Of a DNA stretch of 64,000 nucleotides, positions 1 to 9,436 are shown one piece after another (position 1 is the stretch's first letter; every line of letters starts with the position of its first letter). The stretch is from Sorangium sp025924095 (GTDB lineage: Bacteria; Myxococcota_A; Polyangia; Polyangiales; Polyangiaceae): assembly GCF_051521505.1 (NCBI RefSeq), contig NZ_CP150356.1:2666001-2730000 (forward strand). Direction: 5' to 3'. The translations under genes were made by a program, and so were the position numbers. The notes under the pieces were generated by a model, which saw only the letters and a list, made by a program, of their open reading frames with translations, searched no databases and was not told the origin of the DNA.

Positions 1-1407
1 GAGCCCCTCGCGATCCCAGAGCTGGCACGTCACGGGCCGGTGCCGCTGATCGAGCGCCTCGCAGTAGTTGGAGTAGATGCAGCGGCGCACCTCGCCGCCG
101 CGGCCGAGGCGCGCCTTGAGGAACCAGTCCGGATCGGCCAGCGTCTGCCGGGCGGCCCCGATGAGGTCGGCCTCGCCGCGCGCGAGGATCGCCTCCGCCT
201 GCGCGAACGTGCAGATCCCGCCCGCCACAACGACGGGCGTGTCGAGGCCGGCCTCGCGCACGGCCCGCCGGATCTGCGCCTGCTTCGGGACCTGCCGCCC
301 GAACGGCCCGGCCGCGTCCGAGAGCGCCGTCGGCATGCACTCGTACCCGCTCGGGCCGGTGTAGGGGTACGCGGCCTCGCCGACCTTGGGCTGCTTCGCG
401 TCCTCGAACTTGCCGCCGGTCGAGAGCGAGAGGAAGTCCATGCCGGCGCGCGCGAAGGCGAGCGCGAAGAACGCCGCGTCGTCGACCCGGTTGCCGCCGG
501 CGATGACGTCGTCGCAGACGAAGCGGCAGCCCACCGTGAAGCGGGAGGACACGGCGTCGCGCACGGCCGCGTAGACCTCGAGCGGGAGGCGCGCGCGGCG
601 ATCGCGCTCGCCGCCGTAGCCGTCCGCCCGGGTGTTCAGCGCAGAGAGAAACGAGGCCATCGTGTAGGCGTGGGCGTAGTGGAGCTCGACCCCGTCGAAG
701 CCCGCCTCCCGCGCCCTCGCCGCGGCCGCGGCGAAGAGGCCGGGCAGCGAGCGCGGCAGGTCGCGGATGTGGGCGAGCGCGACGTCGGTGACGCGCTCGC
801 GCTCGCCGAAGCGCAGCGCCTCGAGCTCGCGCGGCGCGAGCACGGCCTCGAGCCGCGCGTCGTCGAGCGCGAGCAGCCGCGCGCGCACCTCGAGCTCCGG
901 GGCGTCCAGGAGCGGCGGCTCCCCGAGCACCGCGGCGAGGGCGCGCCGGTGCGCGCCGGTGATCTCCAGGAACTGCCGCAGGAACCGCTCCTTCAGCGGG
1001 CGCCTGCGGATGCGGAGGAAGTCGATGAGCTGGAGGAACAGGCGCGTCCGGCCCGCGCTCCGGGCGCGGACCGTCCGGACGAGCTCCCGGAGCCCCGGGA
1101 CGAACCGATCGTGGCCGGCGCGGAGCAGCGGCCCGCTCGGCACGTCGCGGATGCCGGTCGCCTCGACAACGAGGGCGCCGGGCTGGCCGTCGGCGAAGCG
1201 GCCGTACCAGTCGAGCACGTCCTGCGTGACGACCCCCTCCTCCGTCGCCCGCCAGGGGACCATCGCCGGCACCCACGAGCGCTCGGCGAGCTCGAGGCCC
1301 GAGGCGAGGCGGAGCGGCGAGAAGAGGCGCGCGCCCGCCGCCTCGCCCGCGGTCGGGGGCTCCTCGCGGGGCGGGGCGTGGCGGATCCTCTCCGGCGGCT
1401 TCCACAT
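1..1407 (-). CDS. NADH:flavin oxidoreductase, old yellow enzyme family (3' end off window)
   Basis: The frame is open from an ATG at 1407 down to base 1, so at least 469 residues are visible and the C-terminus is missing. The translation has an FMN-binding TIM-barrel of the OYE/2,4-dienoyl-CoA reductase type: an FDGVELHYAHAY segment followed by NTRADGYGG, the usual substrate/FMN site, then VVVAGGICTFAQAEAIL and GAARQTLADPDW near the end of the barrel. Past the barrel, cysteines (RRCIYSNYC, then VTCQ) recall the Fe-S segment of dienoyl-CoA reductases, although the spacing is not classical. The start lies 2 bp after the acyl-CoA dehydrogenase stop, so it is the last visible gene of the operon. 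It probably reduces a CoA-bound dienoyl or enone intermediate using NAD(P)H; the substrate is inferred only from neighbours. Confidence 0.85.
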   Translation of the reverse strand, partial: MWKPPERIRHAPPREEPPTAGEAAGARLFSPLRLASGLELAERSWVPAMVPWRATEEGVVTQDVLDWYGRFADGQPGALVVEATGIRDVPSGPLLRAGHDRFVPGLRELVRTVRARSAGRTRLFLQLIDFLRIRRRPLKERFLRQFLEITGAHRRALAAVLGEPPLLDAPELEVRARLLALDDARLEAVLAPRELEALRFGERERVTDVALAHIRDLPRSLPGLFAAAAARAREAGFDGVELHYAHAYTMASFLSALNTRADGYGGERDRRARLPLEVYAAVRDAVSSRFTVGCRFVCDDVIAGGNRVDDAAFFALAFARAGMDFLSLSTGGKFEDAKQPKVGEAAYPYTGPSGYECMPTALSDAAGPFGRQVPKQAQIRRAVREAGLDTPVVVAGGICTFAQAEAILARGEADLIGAARQTLADPDWFLKARLGRGGEVRRCIYSNYCEALDQRHRPVTCQLWDREGL

Positions 1408-1409
1408 CG

Positions 1410-2689
<1,280 letters not shown>

Positions 2690-2693
<4 letters not shown>

Positions 2694-3559
2694 GTGCGGG
2701 GCGTCGCCGGGCCGGTGGACCTCGGGGTGGGGGCCGCGTCCGCGTCTTCGGACGCTGCCGCGGCGTCGCCCTCGAAGCGCGGCGGGCGCTTCGCCTTGTT
2801 CGCCTCGTAGGCCTCGCGGAAGTCGGGGTGCGACATGCAGAGCGCCTGCGCCTGCGCCTCGGCCTCGATCGCGGCGGCGAGGGGCATCGTGCGCTCGCTC
2901 TCCAGCATCTGCTTGGTGATCGCGTGCGCGAACGCCGGCCCGCGCGCGAGGCGCTCGGCCCACGCGCGCGCCGACGGGAGCGCGTCGCCGTCGGGGACCA
3001 CGCGGTTCACGAGGCCGATGCGGAGCGCCTCGTCGGCGCCGACGAGATCGCCGAAGAAGAGCAGCTCGGCGGCGCGCCCGTGGCCGACGATGCGCGGCAG
3101 GAGGTAGGAGGCGCCCATGTCGGCGCCGGACAGGCCCACCTTGGGGAAGATGAACCCGAAGCGGGCGCTCGCCGCGGCGATGCGCAGGTCGCAGGCGGCG
3201 GCGATCACCGCGCCCGCGCCGACGGCGACCCCGTTGACCGCGGCGATGACCGGGCGCCGGAGCTCGCAGATGCTCTGGATCAGCGCGCCGGTGACGCGGG
3301 TGAACTCGAGCAGCCCCCGCGCGTCGCGCGCGAACAGCTCGGCGATGATCCCCTCGACGTCGCCGCCCGAGCAGAAGCCGCGCCCCTCTCCGGTGAGCAC
3401 GACCGCGCGCGCGGCCGAGCGCTCGAGCGAGCGGAACGTGGCCGTGAGCTCGCCGTAGATCTCGAAGGTGAGGGCGTTCAGCCGGTCGGGGCGGCTCAGC
3501 GTGATCTCCGCGACGCCGCGGCGGACCTCGAGCTGGAAGGAGCGGGGAGTGAGGGTCAT
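2690..3559 (-). CDS. Enoyl-CoA hydratase/isomerase (crotonase) family protein
   Basis: 289 aa. The crotonase fold shows LSRPDRLNALTFE, the oxyanion-hole segment GEGRGFCSGGDVEG and GVAVGAGAVIAAACDLRIA. The two glutamates of classical hydratases are not in their usual places: the first is replaced by a small or hydrophobic residue, and the second region reads FPKVGLSGADMGASYLLP, with Asp in place of Glu. This form suggests a specialised substrate rather than bulk beta-oxidation. The C-terminal tail of about 30 residues is Ala/Pro/Asp-rich and of no known role. The start ATG at 3559 has a weak GAGAG Shine-Dalgarno sequence; 76 bp separate it from the MarR gene. It likely hydrates a ring-type enoyl-CoA made by the neighbouring dehydrogenase. 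Confidence 0.92.
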
Positions 3560-3635
3560 CGGGGGCTCTCTGTTCGATGCGCTGCTCTGGGACGGGTCTT
3601 GCGCGGTCGCGCTGCTCTGAGACGGGTCCGCGCGG

Positions 3636-4211
3636 TCAGGGCTTGGTTCGCGTGCGTCGCGGGGGGCTCCGCGCGCTGCGCTCCGCGTGAGCGCGGCTGC
3701 TGCCGGGGCGGGACGGGACGGGCATGTCCGGCGCGCGGAGCGTGGTGCGCAGCTTGTCGAGCAGCCGCGTCAGGGTGGAGATCTCGGCCTGGCTCAGCCC
3801 GGAGAACACCTTGGCGACGCGCGCGGCGTGGCGCCGCTCGGCGTCGCGGAACGCGCGCTGCCCCTTGGCGGTCACGTGCACGCGCCACGCGCGGCGGTCG
3901 CTCGGGTCGGCCCGCCGCTCGACCATGCCGTCGCGCGCCGCGCGGTCGACGAGCCCGGTGAGGTTGCCCGCCGTGACCAGCATGCTGCGGGAGAGCGACG
4001 CGAGCGTCTGCCCGTCGCTGCGCACGAGGTTCGCGAGGAGGTCGAAGCGCGGGAGGGTCATCTCGTGCTCCAGGTCCTCGCGGATGGCCGCGAGCGCGCG
4101 CTTGTGGACCGCGAGGATGCGGACCCAGGCGCGCACGGCCGCCTGATCGCCGCGCGCGCTCTCGGGCGGGGGGGCGGCGAGCGGTCGCCTCGCCGGCGCC
4201 CCGCGCCTCAC
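3636..4211 (-). CDS. MarR family transcriptional regulator
   Basis: 191 aa from a GTG at 4211 that overlaps the RidA stop as GTGA. The winged-helix core runs from about residue 35 (MTLPRFDLLANLVRSDGQTL) through the recognition helix region (LVTAGNLTGLVDRAARDGMV) to the wing (RRADPSDRRAWRVHVTAKGQ), ending with the dimerisation helix (LSQAEISTLTRLLDKL). The last 35 residues are basic and Ser/Pro/Arg-rich, longer than usual. MarR proteins usually repress their own operon and are released by an aromatic or aryl-CoA ligand. The 14-bp perfect palindrome at 5442-5455, just ahead of the first gene of this operon, is the obvious candidate operator. Confidence 0.92.
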   Translation of the reverse strand: MRRGAPARRPLAAPPPESARGDQAAVRAWVRILAVHKRALAAIREDLEHEMTLPRFDLLANLVRSDGQTLASLSRSMLVTAGNLTGLVDRAARDGMVERRADPSDRRAWRVHVTAKGQRAFRDAERRHAARVAKVFSGLSQAEISTLTRLLDKLRTTLRAPDMPVPSRPGSSRAHAERSARSPPRRTRTKP

Positions 4212-4669
4212 AGGCCGCCCTCGTCGTCCACGCCGCGCGCGCCGGACGCCGCGGCCACGCCGCGCGCGCCGGGCGCCGCGACGGCCTCGATCTCGACGAG
4301 CGCGCGCGGCTCGACGAGCCCCGCGACGCCGACGAGGGCCATCGCCGGGAAGTGCTTGCCGAACCGCGCTCGCCACGCGGCGCCGATCGCGGCGCGCGAG
4401 CTCCTGTACGCCTCGAGGTCGGTCACGTAGACGGTCATCCGCGCGACGTCGCCCGGCTCGCCGCCGGCGGCGGCGACGACCGCGAGCACGTTGTCGAGCG
4501 CCTGCGCGAACTGCTCGGCCAGATCGTCGCTCCGGATCTGCCCCGACGCGGCGTCCCACCCGATCTGCCCCGCGACGTGCAGCGTCGTGCCGCGCGTCAC
4601 GACGCCGTTGGCGTAGCCTCGCGGCGCCGGCCACCCGGCCGGCTGCACGATCTCGAGGCCGCCCTTCAC
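4208..4669 (-). CDS. RidA family enamine/imine deaminase
   Basis: 153 aa. The GTG start at 4669 overlaps the SDR stop (GTGA), and the 3' end overlaps the MarR start in the same way, so all three are translationally coupled. Family signs are the N-terminal QPAGWPAPRGYANGVV, LHVAGQIGWDAASGQI, the helix SDDLAEQFAQALDNVLAVV, and ARMTVYVTDLEAYR. RidA proteins are trimeric and hydrolyse enamines/imines; in aromatic catabolic operons they are thought to remove an amino group as ammonia from a ring-derived enamine. This is the main hint that the operon's substrate carries nitrogen, for example 2-aminobenzoyl-CoA. The C-terminus has an Ala/Gly-rich tail of about 20 residues beyond the fold. Confidence 0.9.
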   Translation of the reverse strand: MKGGLEIVQPAGWPAPRGYANGVVTRGTTLHVAGQIGWDAASGQIRSDDLAEQFAQALDNVLAVVAAAGGEPGDVARMTVYVTDLEAYRSSRAAIGAAWRARFGKHFPAMALVGVAGLVEPRALVEIEAVAAPGARGVAAASGARGVDDEGGL

Positions 4670-5427
4670 CGCATCACCTGTCCGCCGTCGACCGGGATCG
4701 CCTGGCCGTGGATGCTGCGCGCCTCGTCGCTGCAGAGCATCGACACGACGAGCGCGACCTCCTCGGGCTCGACCATCCGGCCCTGGGGCGACATCGCCTC
4801 GAGCGTCCGCCGCGCCGCTTCCTCGCCGCGCCCGGTCTTCTCGGCGATGCGGGCGATCGCCTCGTCTGCCATCCTCGTGTTCGCCCACCCGGGGCAGACG
4901 CAGTTGATGGTCACCGGCGTCCGGGCGATCTCCAGCGCGATGGCGCGGGTCATCCCGATCATGGCGTGCTTCGACGCGCAGTACGCGGTCGAGTAGGCGC
5001 ACCCGGCGAGCCCCGCGGTGGAGGCGATGTTGACGACGCGCCCGAACCCGCGCGCGATCATCTTCGGGAGCAGGGCGCGGCACAGCACGAAGGCGCCGGT
5101 CACGTTGACCGCGAGCATGCGGTCCCAGAGCGCGTCGGTGGTCCTGTCGAACGGCGCGCTCTCGGCTGCGCCCGCGTTGTTGACGAGCACGTCGACGCGC
5201 CCGACCTGGCCTTCGAGCGCGGCGAGCGCCGCGAGCGCGCCCTCGCGATCCCCGACGTCGAGCCGGACGGCGACGCCGCCGACGGCCGCCGCCGTCTCCT
5301 CGATCTCGGCCTGCGTGCGGCCTGCGACGGCGACGCGCGCGCCGTCCTGCGCGAGCCGCTCGGCGATCGCGCGGCCGATGCCGCGACCCCCACCCGTGAC
5401 GAGCGCGACCTTGCCTTCCAGGGACAT
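4666..5427 (-). CDS. Short-chain dehydrogenase/reductase (3-hydroxyacyl-CoA dehydrogenase-like)
   Basis: 253 aa, classical SDR length. The NAD(P)-binding motif TGGGRGIG is near the N-terminus, VNNAG follows around residue 90, and the catalytic set is visible: Asn (LAVNVTGAF), Ser (NIAST), and YCASKHA for the Tyr-Lys pair. The C-terminus ends with PVDGGQ. The ATG at 5427 is preferred over a GTG at 5436 because it gives the canonical MSLEGKVALVTGG start and has AGGTG seven bases upstream. It is the first gene of the minus-strand operon and probably oxidises a 3-hydroxyacyl-CoA made by the downstream hydratase; the assignment to a ring substrate is inference. Confidence 0.92.
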   Translation of the reverse strand: MSLEGKVALVTGGGRGIGRAIAERLAQDGARVAVAGRTQAEIEETAAAVGGVAVRLDVGDREGALAALAALEGQVGRVDVLVNNAGAAESAPFDRTTDALWDRMLAVNVTGAFVLCRALLPKMIARGFGRVVNIASTAGLAGCAYSTAYCASKHAMIGMTRAIALEIARTPVTINCVCPGWANTRMADEAIARIAEKTGRGEEAARRTLEAMSPQGRMVEPEEVALVVSMLCSDEARSIHGQAIPVDGGQVMR

Positions 5428-5441
5428 GTGGAGCACCTAAA

Positions 5442-5455
5442 TCATATATATATGA
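5442..5455. promoter_or_regulatory. Perfect 14-bp AT-rich palindrome, candidate MarR operator
   Basis: TCATATATATATGA is its own reverse complement and stands out sharply in this GC-rich sequence. It lies 15-28 bases upstream of the SDR start, exactly where a repressor would block the promoter of the operon that encodes a MarR protein. Binding is inferred, not shown. Confidence 0.6.
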
Positions 5456-5551
5456 AGCACAGGCCGAAGTCACCCTCGACGCGGCTCGCTGCGGCGCCCG
5501 CTCGCCGGGGCGCCGCGGCGAGCCGTCCCGCGCGCATTGTTGCTCGGTCCA

Positions 5552-5642
5552 TCCTGCCTGCTCTGCCTGCTCTGCCTGCTCTGCCTGCTCTGCTTGCTCT
5601 GCTTGCTCTGCTTGCTCTGCTTACTCTGCTTGCTCTGCCTAC
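5552..5642. repeat. About ten tandem copies of a 9-bp unit
   Basis: The stretch repeats CTGCCTGCT, drifting to CTGCTTGCT in the later copies with one CTTACTCTG variant. It lies in the non-coding interval between the divergent SDR and lipoprotein genes. Because 9 is divisible by three, all frames through it stay open and give spurious repetitive peptides (for example RASRASRAS on the minus strand). I see no start, ribosome site or conserved domain that would make it a gene. Confidence 0.85.
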
Positions 5643-5693
5643 CGTGATAGCGCGCATTCTTTGATAGCGCGCCTTGCCCTGATTGCCTGTCGC

Positions 5694-5780
5694 GTAGCGG
5701 ACGGAACGTGGCTGTGCGGAGGACCTGAAACGCGAACGGAGCGGGCGCTCCGTGCGCTCTGCCACGTTCGCGTCCGCGAC
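5694..5780. other. Nested inverted repeat in the intergenic region, possible structured RNA or mobile repeat
   Basis: An outer arm at 5694-5712 pairs with 5761-5780 (19 of 20 positions; one base is missing in the left arm). Inside it, ACGGAGC at 5736-5742 pairs perfectly with GCTCCGT at 5747-5753 around a GGGC loop. A partial extra copy of the right arm occurs at about 5808-5820. The flanking DNA to 5920 shows no convincing gene. A paired outer stem with an internal hairpin suggests a folded RNA or a small palindromic repeat element; which one cannot be told from one copy. Confidence 0.5.
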
Positions 5781-5920
5781 ATAGACGAGCGCGTCGCGAG
5801 GAGGCGAGCGCGTCCGCGACAACGCGCCTTCGCAAAACGCATCAGGCTGCGCCTGTCTGACCGCTTCGTTCGCGCGCTCGGCCTGTCGATCTCGACGGGT
5901 GCGTGCGCCAGTATCTCGTC

Positions 5921-7933
5921 ATGCGTCCCTCCTTCGCGGCGGTGGTGGCCGCGGCATCGTCGCTCGTCGCAGCGCTCGGCTGCGGCGACGCGCGCCCGGG
6001 CGTCTCGTCGATCTGGGTCTCACCGGCGCAGCACCGCGACCTCCGCGGAGAGCGCTTCTTCGACGCGCCGTGGCCGAGCGATCTGCGCCGCGAGGGCGGC
6101 GCGGTGCGGCTCGACGGCTACCCCAACCCGCGGCGGCTCAGGATTCTCGACGAGTACGTCCGCGAGATGGATTCGGTCCTCGACGGCTTCTCTCCGGCGG
6201 CGGCGGGGTTCATGCGCTTCGCCGGGCCGATCGACGTCTCCTCGCTCCCCGCGACGCCCGCGTTCGCCATGAGCCCCGTCGCCGCCGTGCAGCTCATCGA
6301 CGTCGATCCGGGCTCGCCGGCGCGCGGAGAGCGGCGGCAGATCTCGGTCCATTTCCGGCGCGAGGCCGGCGTCTACTGGCCCGAGAACACCCTCGCCTTC
6401 ATGCCCGTGATGGGCTTCCCGCTGCGGCCGCGGACCCGGTATGCGCTCGTCGTCACGGACGCGCTGCGCGGCGAGGGCGGCGGCCCCGCCGAGGCGAGCC
6501 CGGAGCTGCGCCAGGCGCTCGGGATCGATCCGGCGAGCGCCGATGTCGAGGCCGCGCGGGACGCGCTCGCTCCGGCGGTGGACGAGATCGAGGCGGCCGG
6601 CGTCGGCCGCGGGCGCATCGCCCACCTCGCGGTCTTCACCACCTCCGACCCGACCGCGGAGCTCTTCGCGCTGCGCGATCACCTGCTCGCGAGCGTCCCG
6701 CCGCCGGAGGCGCGGCCCGCGCTCTGGCGGCTCGTGGAGCACGCGCCGTCGTGGGACGAGTACGCCGGCGTCTACGGGCCGTCCCCGAGCTACCAGGGCG
6801 GCCGGGCCCCGTACGCGAGCCACGCGGACGGCGGCGGCTTCGCGAGCAAGGCCGGCGAGCCGGTGATCTCCGGCTACTTCGACCTGCGCTTCTCGATCAC
6901 GGTCCCCGCCGCGGGCCGCTGCCCCATGCCGGAGGCCGGCTACCCCATCGTGCTCTACGCCCACGGCACGGGCGGCGACTACCGCTCCTACGTCCGCAGC
7001 CACACCGGCCTTTCGCTCGCGCAGCGGTGCCTCGCGGTCATGGGCGTCGACCAGATCTTCCACGGCGCGCGCCCGGAGGCGCCACAGGACGCGAGGCAGG
7101 CCGGGTTCCTGTTCTTCAACGTGCAGAACGTGGCCGCGGCGCGCACGAACGCGCGCCAGTCGGCGCTCGACGAGGTGCAGCGGGCGCGCCTCTTCACCGA
7201 GTCGCGCATGACCGTGCCCGCCGGCGTCTCCAGCGCGGGGGCGGAGATCCGGTTCGACCCGTCGAAGATCCTGTTCTTCGGGCACTCCCAGGGCGGGCTG
7301 AACGGCCCGCTCTACCTCGCGGCGGACGACTCGGCGCGGGGCGGGGTGCTCTCCGGCGCCTCGGCGGTCATGTCGGTGACCCTGCTCGAGAAGACGAACC
7401 CGCCGCCGAGCATCGCGGCGCTCGTCAAGTCGGTCTTCCTCGGGCTCATGGACGAGGAGACGGCCGAGGTGAACGAGTTCCACCCCGCGATCTCGCTCGC
7501 GCAGTCGATCATCGACGTCGTCGACCCGATCCACTACGCTGCGCGGCTGTTCGTCGCGCCCCGCGACGGCTTTGCGCCGAAGAGCATCTACATGACCGAG
7601 GGCATCAACCCGGACGGCAGCGGCGACACGTACGCGCCGCCGCGCGGCATCGAGATGCACGCGCTGGCGATGGGCTTGCCGCTGCAATCGCCCGCGCAGC
7701 GTCTGATCCGCGAGTACGGCTTCGGCGGCCCCGCGCCGGTCGAGGTGCCGCCCGGCGGCCTCGCCGAGAACCTCGCCGGCGGCCGCGCCTCGGGGGTGCT
7801 CGCGCAGTGGCCGGTCGCCGAGGGGAGCGACGGTCACTTCGTGATCTTTGACGTGCCCGCGGCGGCCGCCCAGGCCCACGGCTTCCTCCAGAACCTCGCG
7901 GCCGCGCCCCGCGGGCGGGTGCCGGCGCCGTGA
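5921..7933 (+). CDS. Secreted lipoprotein with alpha/beta-hydrolase fold
   Basis: 670 aa from the ATG at 5921, which begins directly with a signal peptide ending in a lipobox (LVAALGC, Cys about residue 20); a GTG 18 bp upstream is also in frame. The second half has an alpha/beta-hydrolase core: PIVLYAHGTGGDYRSY (oxyanion region) around the middle and the nucleophile elbow FFGHSQGGLNG. A late EGSDGHFVIF gives a plausible catalytic His. The N-terminal part (FFDAPWPSDLRRE, RYALVVTD) resembles large myxobacterial surface hydrolases with an Ig-like domain. Likely a periplasmic or outer-membrane-anchored esterase or lipase of unknown substrate. Its stop overlaps the next start (GTGA). Confidence 0.85.
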   Translation: MRPSFAAVVAAASSLVAALGCGDARPGVSSIWVSPAQHRDLRGERFFDAPWPSDLRREGGAVRLDGYPNPRRLRILDEYVREMDSVLDGFSPAAAGFMRFAGPIDVSSLPATPAFAMSPVAAVQLIDVDPGSPARGERRQISVHFRREAGVYWPENTLAFMPVMGFPLRPRTRYALVVTDALRGEGGGPAEASPELRQALGIDPASADVEAARDALAPAVDEIEAAGVGRGRIAHLAVFTTSDPTAELFALRDHLLASVPPPEARPALWRLVEHAPSWDEYAGVYGPSPSYQGGRAPYASHADGGGFASKAGEPVISGYFDLRFSITVPAAGRCPMPEAGYPIVLYAHGTGGDYRSYVRSHTGLSLAQRCLAVMGVDQIFHGARPEAPQDARQAGFLFFNVQNVAAARTNARQSALDEVQRARLFTESRMTVPAGVSSAGAEIRFDPSKILFFGHSQGGLNGPLYLAADDSARGGVLSGASAVMSVTLLEKTNPPPSIAALVKSVFLGLMDEETAEVNEFHPAISLAQSIIDVVDPIHYAARLFVAPRDGFAPKSIYMTEGINPDGSGDTYAPPRGIEMHALAMGLPLQSPAQRLIREYGFGGPAPVEVPPGGLAENLAGGRASGVLAQWPVAEGSDGHFVIFDVPAAAAQAHGFLQNLAAAPRGRVPAP

Positions 7934-8691
7934 GCGCGGCCGGCGACCTCGCGTCGCGCGTCGCCGCGCTGCTCGCGCACCCCGGCGTGGAGGCGCGGCC
8001 CGCGCCTGCGGACGCGGGCGCGTGGCCCCACGGGCTGGCCGAGCCGCCGGACGTCGCGGCGCTCTACGCGGCGACGGACGGCCTCGCGCTCCCGGACGGC
8101 ACGCGGATCCTGCCGCGCGGCGAGCTCGCGCGGGCGACGGCGTGGCTCACGGAGGAGCGCTCGCTCGACTGGGCGCGCGACCTCCTGGTCATCGGCGAGC
8201 GCGAGGATCTCGTGATCGTGCTCGACCTCGACGCCGCGGGGGCGCGCGCCGGGGGCGGCGTGCTGGAGGCGCCGACCGACGGGCTCGCCTCGTTCCAGCG
8301 CGTCGCCCGCTCGGCGGTGGGCTACCTGGAGCGGCGCCTCGGCGTCGCGGGGGCCGAGCCCGCGGCGCCCGAGGTGCGGGCGCGCGAGGCGGCGGCGCGC
8401 CGCGACGTCCCGGCGCTCGTCGAGGTGCTCGCGGAGGCGATGTATCCGGGCGCGGAGCGGCAGATCGCGCACGCGGCGCTCACGCTGGGCGCGCTCCTGT
8501 CGGAGCGCGGGGACGAGGCGGCGCTGGACGCCTTCGCGCGCTCGGTCGAGGCGCGGATCGCGGCCGCGCCCCGCGGCGCGGGGGCGCCGGAGCGGCTCGC
8601 GGCGTGGCGCGCGTGCGAGATCGCGGCGCGGGAGGCCGGGGCGGAGGCGATCGCGGCCGCGTGCGCGGCGCGGGGCAGGGGCGGGGCGTAG
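7930..8691 (+). CDS. SMI1/KNR4 (SUKH)-like protein with helical C-terminal half
   Basis: 253 aa, GTG start overlapping the lipoprotein stop. The N-terminal half has the SUKH-type pattern: PPDVAALYAATDGLALPDG, then RILPRGELARATAWL, a short acidic strand region (LLVIGEREDLVIVLDLD) and a segment ending FQRVARSAVGYLERRLG. The C-terminal half is Ala/Glu-rich helix with repeats reminiscent of HEAT or TPR packing. SUKH proteins often act as immunity proteins or scaffolds; no toxin is adjacent, and its partner here is a secreted hydrolase gene. Function unknown; the fold assignment is by pattern only. Confidence 0.65.
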   Translation: MSAAGDLASRVAALLAHPGVEARPAPADAGAWPHGLAEPPDVAALYAATDGLALPDGTRILPRGELARATAWLTEERSLDWARDLLVIGEREDLVIVLDLDAAGARAGGGVLEAPTDGLASFQRVARSAVGYLERRLGVAGAEPAAPEVRAREAAARRDVPALVEVLAEAMYPGAERQIAHAALTLGALLSERGDEAALDAFARSVEARIAAAPRGAGAPERLAAWRACEIAAREAGAEAIAAACAARGRGGA

Positions 8692-8724
8692 GGAGCTGGC
8701 CCCGAGCGACCGAGGTTCCGAGGC

Positions 8725-9027
8725 TCAGCGGAGCCCGGGGGAGCGCCCTCGCAGGGCGCTCCAGACAGCGAGGACCGTCACGCCGTCGGAGCGGATGACG
8801 TAATACAGGTAGTACCGGGTCCTCTGGAGAACGATGCGCCGCACGTCGCGCAGCTGTCGATGGGGATACGGCGCGCCGGCCATCGGTGCCGTCCGGAGCA
8901 GCGCGAGCGCTTCGGCGAGCTCCTCACGGAGCAGCCGCGGTGCGCTGGGCCGATTGTTCTTCCACCACGTCTGAGCAGCCTGAAGCTGTGCGAGCGCCTG
9001 CGGCGAAAAGTGAATCGCCACCTTCAT
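8725..9027 (-). CDS. ParE/RelE-type toxin
   Basis: 100 aa. The pattern is typical of the ParE/RelE plasmid-stabilisation family: an N-terminal strand VAIHFSPQALAQL, a helix WWKNNRPSAPRLLREELAEAL, GAPYPHRQLRDVRRIVL, then TRYYLYYVI followed by the final strand VTVLAVWSA. Such proteins inhibit gyrase or cleave ribosome-bound mRNA. The start (ATG at 9027) overlaps the stop of the upstream antitoxin gene as ATGA, the usual two-gene order. It converges with the SUKH-like gene 33 bp away. Confidence 0.85.
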   Translation of the reverse strand: MKVAIHFSPQALAQLQAAQTWWKNNRPSAPRLLREELAEALALLRTAPMAGAPYPHRQLRDVRRIVLQRTRYYLYYVIRSDGVTVLAVWSALRGRSPGLR

Positions 9028-9254
9028 CCGTCGGCGTCGAGGATACGCAGCACATCCTCCGCCGCGATCGTCTCGCCCCGCGCGACGCTTCGGGCGGCGT
9101 CCTCGATCGCGTCATCCAGCGCTTGCCGCTCCTCGTCGTCGAGCTCGTCGCCTTGATCGACGATGTAGAGTTGGATCACCGTGCCGTCGGGCAGATCCGT
9201 CGACTCGTCGAGCTGGATGCGACCGTGCTGTACCCTGGCGACCACGGCAGTCAT
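9024..9254 (-). CDS. Antitoxin of the ParE/RelE-type pair
   Basis: 76 aa from the ATG at 9254. The N-terminus VVARVQHGRIQLDESTDLPDG looks like an AbrB-like or DUF104-type strand pair. The C-terminal half is acidic helix (DDEERQALDDAIEDAARS) ending in a short RGETIAAEDVL segment that resembles the toxin-wrapping tail of ParD/RelB proteins. Small, acidic and directly upstream of a basic toxin with a 4-bp overlap: this placement is the main evidence. The upstream 180 bases (9255-9436) contain only the presumed promoter and nothing else I can name. Confidence 0.75.
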   Translation of the reverse strand: MTAVVARVQHGRIQLDESTDLPDGTVIQLYIVDQGDELDDEERQALDDAIEDAARSVARGETIAAEDVLRILDADG

Positions 9255-9436
9255 AGGCAGCAAGCCTAGTGGAGGCGTAACGCGCTGGCCAGCCCAGCGG
9301 GGCGCGTGCTCCTGCGGCCGTGCTGTCCAGCGCGCCACTCGTACCGACCGCCGATCTCGGTCTCGAGACCCCTCGGCGGTGCGCGAGAGCGCGATCCCGC
9401 GTTCGAGACGACGCCCCGCCGCTCAGCGGACCGAGC

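Noticed and set aside
5442..5822. Minus-strand open frame with RASRASRAG repeat peptide
   Set aside because: It is only the reading of the 9-bp tandem repeat, which keeps all frames open; no ribosome site or domain.
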